NCBI GenBank assembly: GCA_022701365.1
Contig: JAKUHH010000080.1
Span: forward strand, 126,436-190,435
From: Mycocentrospora acerina
Lineage: Eukaryota > Ascomycota > Dothideomycetes > Pleosporales
DNA length: 64,000 nt
Reading direction: 5' to 3'
In this document: positions 23,043 to 34,462 of the stretch, one piece after another
Layout: every line of letters begins with the position of its first letter
How positions within the stretch are numbered: the first letter of the stretch is position 1
Notes under the pieces: generated by a model
Told to the model about the DNA's origin: nothing
Seen by the model: only the letters and a program-made list of their open reading frames with translations
The model's database searches: none
Made by a program: the position numbers and the translations under genes

Positions 23043-23225
23043 ATGACGGCCACTACGGCTCATTCTATGAGTTCGGCAGAGCAGAAATCATCAGGGGTGG
23101 GGGATTCGACAATCTCGCCATTGTCCGTTCGTAACGCAAAGTATGGAGTAGAGAGTCAGGAGGAACAAACCAGAGATTCGGGAAATGGTAGTCCGGATGT
23201 GGGGGATGCGTGTGTGGTGATGTGA
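23043..23225 (+). CDS. Small frame ending in a CAAX box (candidate prenylated peptide)
   Basis: A 60-codon frame begins ATGACGGCCACT and ends ...GDACVVM followed directly by TGA. A cysteine fourth from the end with V, V and M after it is a classical farnesylation box, and CVVM is the ending I recall for filamentous ascomycete a-factor-like pheromone precursors. The rest is polar and low in complexity, with no signal peptide, as in such precursors. The residues just before the cysteine (SPDVGDA) are more acidic than typical a-factor. A pyrimidine-rich region precedes it. It could also be a chance frame: it is short and there is no second line of evidence. A gene product is possible, not shown. 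Confidence 0.3.
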   Translation: MTATTAHSMSSAEQKSSGVGDSTISPLSVRNAKYGVESQEEQTRDSGNGSPDVGDACVVM

Positions 23226-24043
23226 CGACCTTCTACTCTGCTAGACTTGATTCCGATGAGAAATGAATCAAGTCAATATCCTCATCTATACCCGATCAAG
23301 TCGTTGTTGGGTGCTTTGGCTTGAGAATGCGATGAACTATTAAAGTGATGGTTTTTGAATGGCAAGCTCCAGTCTTTGAAAACGGGTCTCAATATCAATG
23401 TCATCTACACTCGAAACTAGATTTCAATTAGATGATGAAGATTTCAGCATGGAAACGAAGAAGAACAGATTTGCAAGTGATCAAGAATTCATTAGAATCA
23501 TTATCGAACTATAAAACATCTAATCGTAATCTACAACTCAATTCAATGCCATTAAACATTTCATAACGCAGGTAGTGTCACCCTAAAAAATACATGTTTA
23601 AACCTTATCAGAATCGATTCAATAGGTCAACTCTACTAAGTCTTGCAGCGCAGACAATCGATAATGTATCATCCACCCAAATTTATTAAAGACGCATTCC
23701 CATCCAGGATGGCGATGCTATTGTAGCTAAAATGGCTGATCATTGTTGGGTACTGGTGTAATTTCTAATGAAAGTCTAGACGTGGACACTCCAAACAAAG
23801 GCGGCAAGCGGATTAACGTCCAAGGTACGATGTGTGTGCTAATCCGGCTGTCGTATGGAGACATCTAGATGCGCTACGGGTTGTTAGTAAAATGTGCTTC
23901 GAGTTGAAATGAACACATCATCTTCTCATACTCGTATTCAACAACGTAGTACTGATTGATACACTGATCTTACTCTTGCCAACAGTTATCGGAAGACTCC
24001 TCGTTGCTGACGAAGTCTTCAGACTACTATCAGCCCGTACAGT
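23226..24043. other. Intergenic
   Basis: The region runs from the small frame to the end of the GH17 gene. Moderately AT-rich; no gene, RNA or repeat was recognised. Confidence 0.55.
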
Positions 24044-25259
24044 TCAACCAGAGGGCAGGACCGCCCGGGTTGTTGCATGTACGGGCAGATGCTTAAGTGG
24101 CATGCAAGAGAGATCGTAGTGTGTTTGGTCATGATGTAGGAGATAAGGAAGCACGAACGAAGTGATCAAGAGATTGTACAGGGAGAAGGTGAGAAGCGGC
24201 GACAAAAATGACGACAAGACAAACAGGAAAAGGTGGCTTACAGAGTTGGCGCTCGCGGGGCAAGACAGATCAAAAAGCGGCTGTACCTGCTGAAGATCGC
24301 CAGCAGGTTTGATCCCGAAAGATGGAGCTGGATTGCCGTACTGCACATCCTGAAGGGTGTAGTAGTAAAGCGGGACGTTGTCGTTCACCAGGTTGCATGT
24401 CACATCTTCCCAGTAAATGCGGGCATTATCCGTACTTGGCACCGCCTGGTTCAATGTCTGTCCCGAGACGGGCCATCCAGTCTCAGTAACCCAGACGGGC
24501 TTGCCTTGGGAAGCAGCGGTAGTTTGCTGGTATGCATCAAAGAAAAGTTGACTCGCACTACCGACGCTGTTGGCCATTGTGGTCTGGAAGTATGGGTATG
24601 CGTCCATTCCAACGAAATCCAACGCAGAGATCACGGCACTGTTGCTGGCATTAACATACACTTGGAATGTCAGTATTTCTGCACTTTTGCTATGGAAAAA
24701 TAGGTTTCTCACCAGTCCATGTGTCAACGTGGCCGATTGGCTTGCCTTCAAGAGAAGTACCTCGGATAGCATTGCGGGTCTGCTGAATATAGTTGATAAG
24801 ATCATTCGGTTGAGCACCTGGTCCTGATTTGTTTTCGATTCCTGTAGGAGTGACGCGGTAAAGATCCTCACTACCGACTGAGATTCCGACGACAAGATCG
24901 GTAAAGGCAGTGCCATATCGGGAGATAGCAGCCTGCAGAGCGGCAATTTCGTTATTGACAACATCTTGACCAGCTGAGCACCACATTCCCAAAAGAAGTG
25001 TTGTGTTAGTGTTAATTGCTGCTTGGATTGCTTCAATGATTGTGTTTGGTGTGCCATGCTGAATCATAGTGTACAAGCGAGCACTGGTCCAACCATTGGT
25101 CCCTGGTAGCTGTTTAGCTGCATTAAATTCGTATTCGAAGTCGGCTTGTGTCTTTGCCGCATCGTTGTTGAATTGAGCGCCATAATTGAAGCCTTTGAGG
25201 GCTGCATTGGCAGTGGAGAATACGGCCGCTGAGGCCAAAAAGGAGGAACTGAGGCGCAT
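24044..25259 (-). CDS. GH17 beta-1,3-glucanase/glucanosyltransferase (Bgl2-like)
   Basis: Three exons on the minus strand, 25259-24713, 24660-24242 and 24091-24044, encode 337 aa. The protein starts with a signal peptide (MRLSSSFLASAAVFSTANA). The GH17 acid/base lies in VGSEDLYR (Glu131) and the nucleophile in WVTETGWPVSG (Glu242), separated by the strand DFVGMDAYPYFQ. The first intron (51 nt) joins HVDTWT to VYVNAS. The second intron (150 nt, GTAAGC to TTAAG, very pyrimidine-rich) is in frame and free of stops, so the reading frame reaches the same stop whether or not it is removed. Retention adds 50 mostly hydrophobic residues. The enzyme would remodel fungal wall beta-1,3-glucan. The C-terminus is the uncertain part. 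Confidence 0.88.
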
Positions 25260-27004
25260 TTTGGTGTTACGTAGATGAAAGGTCTATAGGATTGGAAAGA
25301 AGAATGACGAGTGATGAATATGAGGGTAAGTACTTGAGAATGAATCCTCAAGGATGGCGATGAAGACACAAAATGATGGCAGGAATCAAGGAGTACTTAT
25401 TCACCAACGTTGAGTCCTCGTAACGGGCAGTTATAGGGTGCAGTAGCTTCAAGGAAGTAACGAGCGCCATGACGACGACGTATGCAGGGTCTGTAGATCC
25501 ACATGTAGCCATTCCTTCTTTCCTTCAATGTTCTACAGATCATAAAAACTATGCGCTTCTGGTCATATAATTATAACATACTATAGACTATAATGGTTTT
25601 GAAAGCTATAGATGCAACTGTATTTTACTCTGTTTTCCAAAGACAAAAAACCATCCACACAAAATACAGCAGCTTCAAATAATGGCAATATTGATTTTGC
25701 CAGGAACGGACATCTGCAAGCCTTCCAATTCCAGCTTGTCTGGTGGCAAGCTAGTATGGAGAATCCCTGCACTTAGCGGGTCCTACAGAGCGACGTAAGT
25801 CTACCAAAAATAGAAATTATGTTGAATCGATTATATTCACTCACATCAATTCAATCGGCATGACGACGCGAGGCCGGCCACTCAATAAAAAGCAATATTG
25901 TAAACAGAAGAAAAGCAGTTAGAAGGCACCGAGAAATCTTTCAGCGGCTGGGACGCCTGGCAGAGCGCGTGCCATGTATCATGATCAGAATCTGAACATG
26001 ATCCAAATGAGGTCATTGAAACTCAGGCTAGTCTATAGGCTTCCAGCGAAGCTCACAGGCCAGATCTGTGAGTTTTTACATTAGTAGTTTTGTGCTTCGA
26101 GGATGATGACATGGAAAGTGATGCTTCAAATCGATGGGAAGTCATTTCCGCATGTGCCGAGGAGGTCCGATGCAGCAACTTTGAGTTGGCATCGAGGTAC
26201 ACGAAGAGGCGGGTGCTGGGAGCGATATACGACATGCACACATGATATTCCGATGAGTGTTGTTGTCAGCCTTATGGGATGATGTGTCACGTCGTGGCGT
26301 TCCAGAACACTAGTCCCAAGAAAAATGGGTTATATTGGTGCATGCCGGAGAGTTGTTCGCTTTGCATCCCCTTGAAGCCATCAGGCACAATGATGGCCGC
26401 TTGTACATACTACTAGCAATTGGAGATAATTTTGATGGCCTTCTGAGGAACAAATGCAGTGAACGTTGGTCAATGTGATGGAGAGTCGTCTGCAGTTGTC
26501 GTGGACATGGAACTATTCTGACAGAACTAAACTGCCAGCCATTCTTGTGAATTGATTTAATATCTCAGTATCAATTCCAGGGCTTTCGGCATGTATCGCT
26601 TGCTACAATACGGCCTGTCTGACAACATAAAAGTGAGAACTAAGTAGGCTGACTTTCTCGCGTAGGTACAGCAGTGACGATGAGCATGTGAGATATCATT
26701 GCACCACTAAATATCGTGTAGAAGCAGAATCATACTCGCAATCATCTTACGTTCGGAAAAAGAAGATGTGCAAAGCAGAGGAGGTTGAAGTGCAACACGT
26801 CCCGCGATTGAAGATGTCTTGGCATCGAAGCTTGGGCCTAGCTCAAGTCGCCTTGGAGCTCGAGAAACACGCGGCATCGTCGATACTCGTCTCTCTGCCT
26901 GCATAGAAATCTTGCTTAGACTCCAACACTCGGACTCTAAGGACAAATCCCATCGTAGCGCGCCCCTTCCCTCGAAACATCTCCCCCGCACACACACGGC
27001 CAAC
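25260..27004. other. Intergenic between GH17 and PUP2
   Basis: About 1.7 kb includes both divergent promoters. Short frames show no family resemblance. Nothing else was recognised. Confidence 0.55.
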
Positions 27005-28064
27005 ATGGTATGCTTCCAGTCGAGCCCCGCTGGAGCATTCAAGCTAACATGAGCAGTTCATAGCACGAAGTGAATATGGTGAGTGATTCTTCTACCCATG
27101 ACCATCTTGTTCTTAGACTTTGCTAACAACTGCATCCAGATCGTGGCATCAAGTTAGGGCCCCGTACCAGCCCGCCTCCAGCCCGCCTGCTCACCGTCAT
27201 ATAGCACCTTCTCGCCTGAAGGCCGTCTCTTCCAGGTCGAATACTCGCTCGAAGCCATCAAGCTGGGCTCAACGGCGATAGGCGTATGTCCTGCCCGCCT
27301 CCGCCTCTATCCCTACTCCCGCCCCGCCCCCGCCATTTACCAGCCAACTCACAGTCCGTAGGTAGCGACAGGCGAAGGCGTCATTCTAGGCGTAGAGAAG
27401 CGCGTGACCAGCACGCTCCTTGAGACCAGCTCCGTTGAGAAGATTGTCGAGATCGACCGCCACATCGGCTGCGCCATGTCGGGCCTGCAAGCCGACGCCC
27501 GAAGCATGGTCGAGCATGCGCGCGTTGAGAGCCAGAACCACGCCTTCAACTACAATGAGCCTCTGCGTGTCGAGAGTTGCACACAGGCAATATGCGACCT
27601 TGCGCTACGATTTGGCGAAGGTGCCGAAGGCGAGGAGAGCATCATGAGCAGGCCGTTTGGTGTGGCGTTGTTGATTGCGGGATACGACGAAGATGGGCCG
27701 AGCCTGTACGTCACAGCCCCCTCGTTCAGACACTGCATCATCTCTACGGAAGAAGCAAAGGAAAGACTCGGGCTAACGCAAATACAGCTACCACGCCGAG
27801 CCATCTGGTACCTTCTACCGCTATGACGCCAAAGCCATCGGCTCCGGATCTGAGGGTGCACAGGCAGAACTTCAGAACGAGTTCCACAAGTCGCTTACCC
27901 TCGCCGAGGCCGAGGTTCTCACGCTGAAGACACTGAAGCAGGTCATGGAAGAGAAGCTGGACAGCAAGAACGTACAGCTGGCAAGCGTGACTAAGGAGAA
28001 GGGCTTCAGGATCTACACGGACGCGGAAATGGAGGAGGTTGTTGGAAGGCTGCCCACAAACTAG
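27005..28064 (+). CDS. PUP2: 20S proteasome subunit alpha type 5
   Basis: Six coding exons, 27005-27007, 27057-27078, 27140-27152, 27205-27283, 27362-27705 and 27788-28064, encode 245 aa, the usual length. The joined N-terminus reads MFIARSEYDRGINTFSPEGR and then LFQVEYSLEAIKLGSTAIG, the alpha5 signature. The first coding exon is just the ATG and the third is 13 nt, yet all donors (GTATGC, GTGAGT, GTTAGG, GTATGT, GTACGT) and acceptors hold the frame. Further family blocks are VEKRVTSTLLE, HIGCAMSGLQADARSMV, GYDEDGPSLYHAEPSGTF and the C-terminus EEVVGRLPTN. The protein is part of the outer alpha ring, which gates substrate entry. It is convergent with QCR10 (278 bp between stop codons). Confidence 0.95.
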
Positions 28065-28341
28065 CGCATGAAGTGAGTGTACATGGGTAGGATACGACTG
28101 CCCTGATCCATTTGTAGATGAAAGGGTAACACGAGCGAGCATCTTGAGCGCCGTATCCTTGTCACGATAAAATGAAGCCATGTCTGAATGCCATTCTGAT
28201 CAAGAAACAACCAGTGACAGATACAAATGGAAGAAATGTCTATTTTGCAGCCCATACGCTGGTGTCCGGCATGGTAGCGCTCAAGCCATGCTTCATATTG
28301 TACATAATCCGCGTCTCCATCCCCAGTCCTGCAATATGCAT

Positions 28342-29076
28342 CTAAAATGGGTTGTCCTCGGGGGCAATCTCCTTGATGAAGTACTTGTTGATGAAAGGAA
28401 TCTTGAGCATGATATCGTCGCGCACCTTGGGGACTTCGGCGAAGAAGAAAAGCGCGAAGAACCCAGCCACGCCACCGAATCCGCCGGCCAGTACACCACT
28501 GCGAGGCATCAGTATATGCGAAACCTATTTGCGCAAGGTCGAGTGGATAGACGTACGCCTTCACCAATGTGTTGGCGGTGATGCCGTGGAAGTTCCTTGC
28601 GATCTTGTACCTGAAGATGGGGCGTTAGTCTCACAATTCACATGGCATTTGACTCGAAGCTTCAGATGTGCTGCAGCGCATCCGTCCCGTCTATGCAGTT
28701 TTCTGTTGGCGTCGATGCTGCTGCTGCGCTCACGTCCGCCATCCAATATATCTTGCCATCCTCCTCTTCCTGCAATTCCGCATTGTCGCTCGTCTCCCCA
28801 AACTGGCCGTCAGATGCACCGCCCACTCTGCTCTCCCTTCTACCGCCTTTCTAACCAAAGGGAAAATTGACCGGGAACACGTACTGGGGACCAAATGGGC
28901 TTCGGTATGCCTTGTACGGACTGCGCTGGCTCTGTGCACCTGTTAGCTTTCCATGTCCATTGCTCCTTCCCCCTCCACGACTATAGTCTCCTTGGGTTGA
29001 TCCTCTCAATGGCGGGTTGGCTTACGAAAGTAGCAATTGACTTGCCCTGAACAGGCGAGGGGACGGGGTTGGCCAT
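28342..29076 (-). CDS. QCR10: Cytochrome bc1 complex subunit 10
   Basis: Four exons on the minus strand, 29076-29026, 28931-28885, 28610-28557 and 28498-28342, encode 102 aa. Joints: GKSIATF-SQRSPYKAYR, FGPQ-YKIARNFHGITANT, LVKA-GVLAGGFGGVAGFF. The single transmembrane helix (GVAGFFALFFFAEV) is followed by PKVRDDIMLKIPFINKYF and the ending APEDNPF, matching the yeast Qcr10 pattern (KIPLLG... PEDKP). It is a small non-catalytic subunit of ubiquinol-cytochrome c reductase in the inner mitochondrial membrane. It has four small exons and no obvious cleavable presequence. The acceptor of exon 2 could be 8 nt upstream, but only the chosen one keeps the conserved SPYKAYR frame. Confidence 0.87.
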
Positions 29077-29455
29077 GGTTGCGGGTGTGCGGGTGTCGTG
29101 AGGCGTGAGGTGACGATGCAGGAAGTCAAAGTTGGAGGTTGACGAAGTTGCTGGGTTGGGACCTTGGCGTGGGCCAATCGCAACCTCGGGATTTTGCGGG
29201 TGTCAGCGTGCGAGACAAAACTAGTTGGTAGTTGTCTGGTCAGAAACAACAGTTATGGCCATCAGTTGCAATTTCGAGTTTCCGGTTTTTGTTCATTCAG
29301 ATTCTAAAACTCATCTATCTCCAGTGCGCTAGGGTATCTCCAACTCTATCGAAAAAAAAGAAAATTTCAAAAAAAAATGCAACATGAACCTTTAAACACC
29401 AAAACGTCACAAAAAAATCTAAAAGCCTTACCTTCGATGACAGTGCTGCATCTTG
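29077..29455. other. Short intergenic space
   Basis: Promoter side of QCR10 and 3' side of the MFS gene. A-rich runs lie near 29353-29420. No gene was seen. Confidence 0.6.
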
Positions 29456-31334
29456 CTAAGCATTGTCTTCTCCCTCCTTCCTTGCGGCTTTCTTGGCATC
29501 AATGCTCTGGCGCCATTCTTTCCCATACAACGCAGTATAGTATGTAGCCGCCGCTCCGGCCATAAGGAAGAAGGCACTGATGGTGGAAAACCAACCCACA
29601 CCAATAGCCCTTACAGCCGGAAGACAGGCAGCTGTACCAGCTGCAGCAAACATGTAACGCATAAAGTAGTTCCCGGCTGTTGCATCATCAGTCTCCCTTG
29701 TATATCAAGCATCTTGGAAAGCTTACCAACGACTTCCGCGCTCCTCATCTGCATTACGTCCAGACAGTACGTATTCAGACTCGGGAAACAAAACAACTGC
29801 GCCACACCCTGTAGGAACATCATGACCACTGGCAAGGCGATACCTCCGACTTCCTTCTCAATACTCCAGCCATAGATGATCATACAGACTGGGATCACGC
29901 CGCCTAAGAATGGTAGACAACTGCGAAGGCGGTCTTCAGCCACACGCTCACCACGAATGCGGATATATTTCTTGACGAAGTGGTCTGCCCAGCGGCCACC
30001 GAAGAATGTACCGAGCAAGTAGCCACAGCCAGGCGCGATGTAGAAGAGACCCGATTGCAGTGGCGAAGTGAGGTTGAAGCGTGGGTTGAGAACATAGCGA
30101 ATGGGTGTTAAGAGGGAATACATGTTCCAGACAAGAGAGGATGATGCCAATGCCTATCAACAACGTCAGCATTATCAATTACGTAGGTTGCAGGCAGACT
30201 TGCAGTGAGAAGCAGGTTCGGGTAACGATAGAGACGAATAACCCGGAATGGATTCAGCCACTGCCACATCTTGCGCGCTTTTTCCGACGCAGGCAAACCT
30301 TCGAGTTCTTGGGCGCGTTTCTCATGGATTGTTTCTGGTTGGAGGAAGAAGCAAAGCACAGTCGCTGTGCCTGCCAGAGCGGTCTGCATCCAGAAAATAT
30401 CACGCCAAGTCCGGAAGGTTACAATGATACCTCCAATAAACGGGCCTAGTTATTGTCAGGAAAAGAACGCAACATGTAGACTGAGAAACTTACCTAGAGC
30501 AGGCCCTATGAGAGTACCACTCAAGAACCAACCGAGAGCAGTTGCACGTTCAGTCTAAAATCGTGTCAATCATGTCTATTATCAAAAGCATGTGGAAGTA
30601 GGTAATTCATGCATGTGTGATAACTTGAACGTCAAGGCCACATCTAGAAAAGGACATTAAGCTTACGGGCTTATAAATATCTCCAATGACTGCACTTCCG
30701 ATAACTAAAAAGGCCGTGCCTTGGAAAGCAGTAAGTATCCGGAAGACGAAAAAGGACGCCAAGTTTGGTGCCAAAGCAGTGCCAATTGAGAATGCAGTGA
30801 AGAGAGTAGCACTTGCTACTGAGACCTGTAACGCATTGTTAGTGAAAGATTCTCAAACACTAGGTTTAGTCCTCTCAGGCTCAGTAGCCTCATTAGTGTG
30901 TCAAAGCGTACCCATTTTCTACCATAGATATTCCCATATGGACCGTAAAAGCAAGGACTGATACCCATGAACAGCATGTACAGAGCGTTGGACAAATTGA
31001 TAATGGAACCATCACAATTGTACGTTGCTGCCACTTCAGGGACAGCAGATAGGACGGTAGTCGAAGAGACTGGAGCGAGGAAGCTGCAGAAAGACATGAC
31101 TGCAACAATAATTGTCTTCCGGCGTTCGGAGAAGTGATTGTACTTCTGGTCCAAATCTCCAGTCACAACGTAACCAACATCAGCCATGTCATGGTGGCTG
31201 GTAACTGATATAGTGTTTTGTAGTTGGAGTTGACCTTGGTCTTGTGGGGTTGTGGAAGCATTATGTGCCTGCTTCTCATGTTCGGTGGTTTGAGGGCCAG
31301 CAGGTGCTGAAGCAGACGAATTGGAGTGTGCCAT
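29456..31334 (-). CDS. Major facilitator superfamily transporter (DHA1-type drug/polyamine antiporter-like)
   Basis: Six exons on the minus strand, 31334-30912, 30825-30667, 30554-30493, 30445-30204, 30153-29727 and 29676-29456, encode about 510 aa. A cytoplasmic N-tail of ~70 residues precedes twelve predicted membrane helices. Signature pieces are FCSFLAPVSSTTVLSAVPEV (helix 1), GPYGNIYGRKW (the loop 2-3 MFS motif A), ATALGWFLSGTLIGPALGPF (helix 5 region) and the central loop QPETIHEKRAQEL. These are typical of the fungal DHA1 group (Tpo/Qdr-like). Four introns are GT-AG. The one between exons 4 and 5 has a GCAAGT donor, a GC-AG intron (see findings). Substrate cannot be told from sequence. 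Exon 3 ends may be off by one base. Confidence 0.9.
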
Positions 31335-32034
31335 GTTGTGAATTCATAGAATGAAGTCTTTGGGCAGATGCTGGTCAAGAATGCTTATTCGCAACGATTG
31401 AATGGCATGGACAGAAGGCAAGAGATATAGAATTTTGGAGCAATGTGATTAGTCAAGAAAGAGTCACAGTGTGCAACTTTGGACCTCGCACGGCCTTTAT
31501 TGACGCAGTAGCGCACCTAGAGTTTGACACAGAGTCGTAACGGCGTCATAGTGTATGGATGCAAAAGCTTTTCCGTGAGTACTTTTGCAGTGATAAGACA
31601 GGATATCCGAAAAGCGGAGAAGCGTGACAAGGATGTCGGAACAATCGCATGTTGCCGACAGCCACAGCAACAGTGATTGGCATAAAGCACCGGTTTACAG
31701 TGGAGCCGGTGAGTGGAAGACAATCCGCGCCCGGCAATAACGAGCCAGTTCTGCTAGTTGCTTGGCATCAGTCTGTGGAAAAGGAAGGAGCGACTACAGC
31801 TGCAGATAAAGGACAGGCTTTGCAGGGGCTACCTGGGCGCGAGCTGAACAGCTCTTCGAAATGTATGTGCATTCGTACTAGATATACATGCTGATATCTC
31901 AGTCACTATCCTTTGTCCGTGGGGGATCCTGCTCTAAACGCCTGTACCAACGACCAATCCAAAGTGTGGAATATCAACGCCTGTTGTGAACGCCAAAAAA
32001 ATGCATCAAATCCAATCCAAGTGGAGCTTCCTGT
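31335..32034. other. Intergenic
   Basis: Promoter of the MFS gene and 3' side of the next gene. Frames are short and without motif. Nothing else was recognised. Confidence 0.55.
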
Positions 32035-32526
32035 TCATATGCTGAGCTTGTCCAAACTCAAGCGATCTGCGCTGCGATGTCTCTTCACCATACCGAGTTT
32101 GTAGAACTTCTCCTCGCCCGCTGCCGTCACGCCGCCAATATACCATTTCTCAGCACCCATAACCTCGTTGAAGCCTTCTGACGAGCTGTCCGACCCCCTC
32201 CTGTGTCTTTGGGAGGCGCCAGGTATTGGGAACGCCTTGGCCGTTGGTGACGATGAGCGGTGGTAGGGTGCGGCGTGTTGTCTAGTTGGTTGGAACTGGG
32301 TAGTGGTCGTCACCACTGCCGAGGTCGCGCCCGGCGAGGGTGACCGTGTCTTGGCCGTGATTGTGCGCGTCGAGGTCGTCGAGTCGGCAGGCTGGCCCGT
32401 GGATGGCGCGGCCACTTGCGAGTACGAGGCCGCCGATGCTACCTGGGACGTTGCGGCCTTCTGGATGACGGGCTGGGCGCGGAAGGCGGCGAGGAAGCCG
32501 CTGAAAAAGGGTCTGTTTGTTGTCAT
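32035..32526 (-). CDS. Conserved fungal protein of unknown function
   Basis: An intronless 163-aa frame starts at ATG 32526. The N-terminus is MTTNRPFFSGFLAAFRAQPV, followed by ~90 Ser/Thr/Pro/Ala-rich residues that are likely disordered. The C-terminal third looks ordered and constrained: EVMGAEKWYIGGVTAAGEEK, then FYKLGMVKRHRSADRLSLDK. A motif of the form RRxSxDRLSLD suggests kinase-regulated serines. I do not recognise a named family. The start is supported by the conserved-looking N-terminus, and the sequence upstream shifts to GT-rich repeats. Cytosolic or nuclear location is a guess. Confidence 0.65.
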   Translation of the reverse strand: MTTNRPFFSGFLAAFRAQPVIQKAATSQVASAASYSQVAAPSTGQPADSTTSTRTITAKTRSPSPGATSAVVTTTTQFQPTRQHAAPYHRSSSPTAKAFPIPGASQRHRRGSDSSSEGFNEVMGAEKWYIGGVTAAGEEKFYKLGMVKRHRSADRLSLDKLSI

Positions 32527-34462
32527 GTCGTGCTCGGGGGCTCCCCGCCGGGGCGAATCGCGCTGTTGGTCGGTGTGCATCAAAGGGCGTGCGGTCCCCG
32601 ACAGTCGCGCTCGGTGGCCAGCGTTTGGGGTGTCGTGCTTCGTATGGCGCCCGAGTACTGTTGGAGGAGTGGTGTCTGACGGTATCGACGGCTACGGTCG
32701 GCTGGCGTGTGTGGGTGCGTGGGTGTATATGCCGGCGTATATATCTGGGGATATGCCTGTGTGTACGTGTGTGCGCGTGTGCGTGTGTGCGAGTGTGACG
32801 TAGAGGCAGACAGGTGCGGTGCAGTGCTTGTGGGCGATGGTCGGTCCGGGCTGGCGGACAGGCGGGCAATGGTGGGGGATGCGGGTGCGGGTGTGCAGCG
32901 TGACAGCGGGAGCAGGCGTATATGTGCAGTCGTGGGGAATGGCAAGTGGATGCTGCTTCTCAACGTCAGAGACCCAAGGCCCAGGATTGCCGTGCGCCCG
33001 CCGTGGGCGAGGAATAATTCGGGAAGGGCACATGGTTCGATGATTCGCCGCACTCCTGCCCGTTCCCCGTATCTCACCGACGCGACGCAACGAGCTCTGC
33101 GCCGTGCGGGCCCCTCGGAGGTAGCGTTGAAAACTTCGCGAGCTGCTCCCTCGCTGCCCATGGCTTGCGCCCACTGCATGGCTCCATCATCCCTCGCCAT
33201 CCTGACGATTCCCGGCCTTCTGTTTGGCTCCCTCGCCCTCCTTCGCAGCCGCTAACGTCGCCCTGCCGTAAGAGGACTAGCTCGACATCGTTGCTCTGCC
33301 AGCAGGTCTGACATGTACACCGTCTTCTTGTCCAAGGCACCCTCACTTGTGAGCTGTCGTCGTCCGTGGCCCCTTTCATGTACCGCCAGACGCACTTCCA
33401 TACCGCTGGCCAGTTTATTGACACGAGAAGAGTCGTATGCGCATTAGCGAGTGGCTTTCTCACAAAACATGTATTATTCGTGACTAACAGACACCGCATG
33501 GGTGTTCACTAGCCCAAGTGGGGCAGAGCACTCGAGTACCCCACGCGATAGAGAAATCAACTTGTGCCTCTTGGATACTACACCTGCCAACACTCGAGAA
33601 CAGCAAGCAGACGTGGACTTTGCTGCAAGGCGTGTTCAGCCATGATGTCTAGCATTCGCTGTCTGGACATCATCTTGTCCATCGCCCGCTCATACGTCCA
33701 CTCGTATCTCGTAGTTGGAATGATAAACGATCACACGCAGACAATTTACCTCAATCCGCCTGGCTACACAAGGATACCAGGTTTATCCTCCAGGTTGGAA
33801 TACTGCTCTAAAGCGCCGCATAACAACAGCGTACATCTATGTCTGCCACTTGTCTTTGTGATGCATAACTCCAGGCGTAGGCACGCCATTTTCTACAATG
33901 CGCTTATCTAATCGAGCAGGTGCGTTTTGTTGACCACTCTTTTAAGAACTCAAATCACGGCAGCATGCGAAGAAACGGATATCGCCTTTATAGACACTGC
34001 CATTACTCCAGCTGTACCCAATTATCGTTCCATGGCCCATGGCGGCTTCTCCCGGGGTGGGTGTCGCGCGTGCTCGGCCATCCCCTCTGCGCAATTTCGT
34101 TCAAACTGTAGTACGGCCAATGTCGTTATGGTTTATTAATCTCTAATTTCAAACGAGATGGACTTGAGTACAAATCGAGACCGAAAAACCTTTGCCGGTG
34201 GTCGACTAAGTGGCGGCTAATGCAGCTGACGGCGCTTAGGGGTTCCTCTCCGTATTATGCTATCCAATCCTGTTCCCCCATCTCGCCTCGTAAACCCTTC
34301 AACCACTCAAAAGATGAGGGCTGCATACGTGCAGTCTAGATTGTCATCTTTAACTTTAAGTATACAGTTGCACAAATTTTGAACCTCCACCATCTCGGAC
34401 CTAGCCAACGTCTTACATCAACTTTCTTTCATTCATCTTTTGCAATAACCTGGAATATAACC
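32527..34462. other. Intergenic with GT-rich tract
   Basis: Nearly 2 kb without a supported gene. Many long frames overlap between 32.5 and 33.5 kb on both strands, but they are low-complexity products of the GT repeat and GC-rich DNA. A short frame at 33927-34139 looks unremarkable. Confidence 0.5.
32706..32799. repeat. GT-rich microsatellite-like tract
   Basis: About 94 bp dominated by GTGTGT, GTGCG and GTATAT units, lying 180-270 bp upstream of the start at 32526 (minus strand). It is probably simple-sequence expansion in a promoter or leader. Confidence 0.7.

Noticed and set aside
32706..32799. Telomere-like or CRISPR-like repeat
   Set aside because: The units are irregular GT dinucleotides without fixed repeats or spacers, and housekeeping genes lie on both sides.
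32580..33255. Overlapping long frames on both strands
   Set aside because: They arise from GT-repeat and GC-rich sequence; the products are His/Thr- or Val/Gly-rich and unlike proteins.
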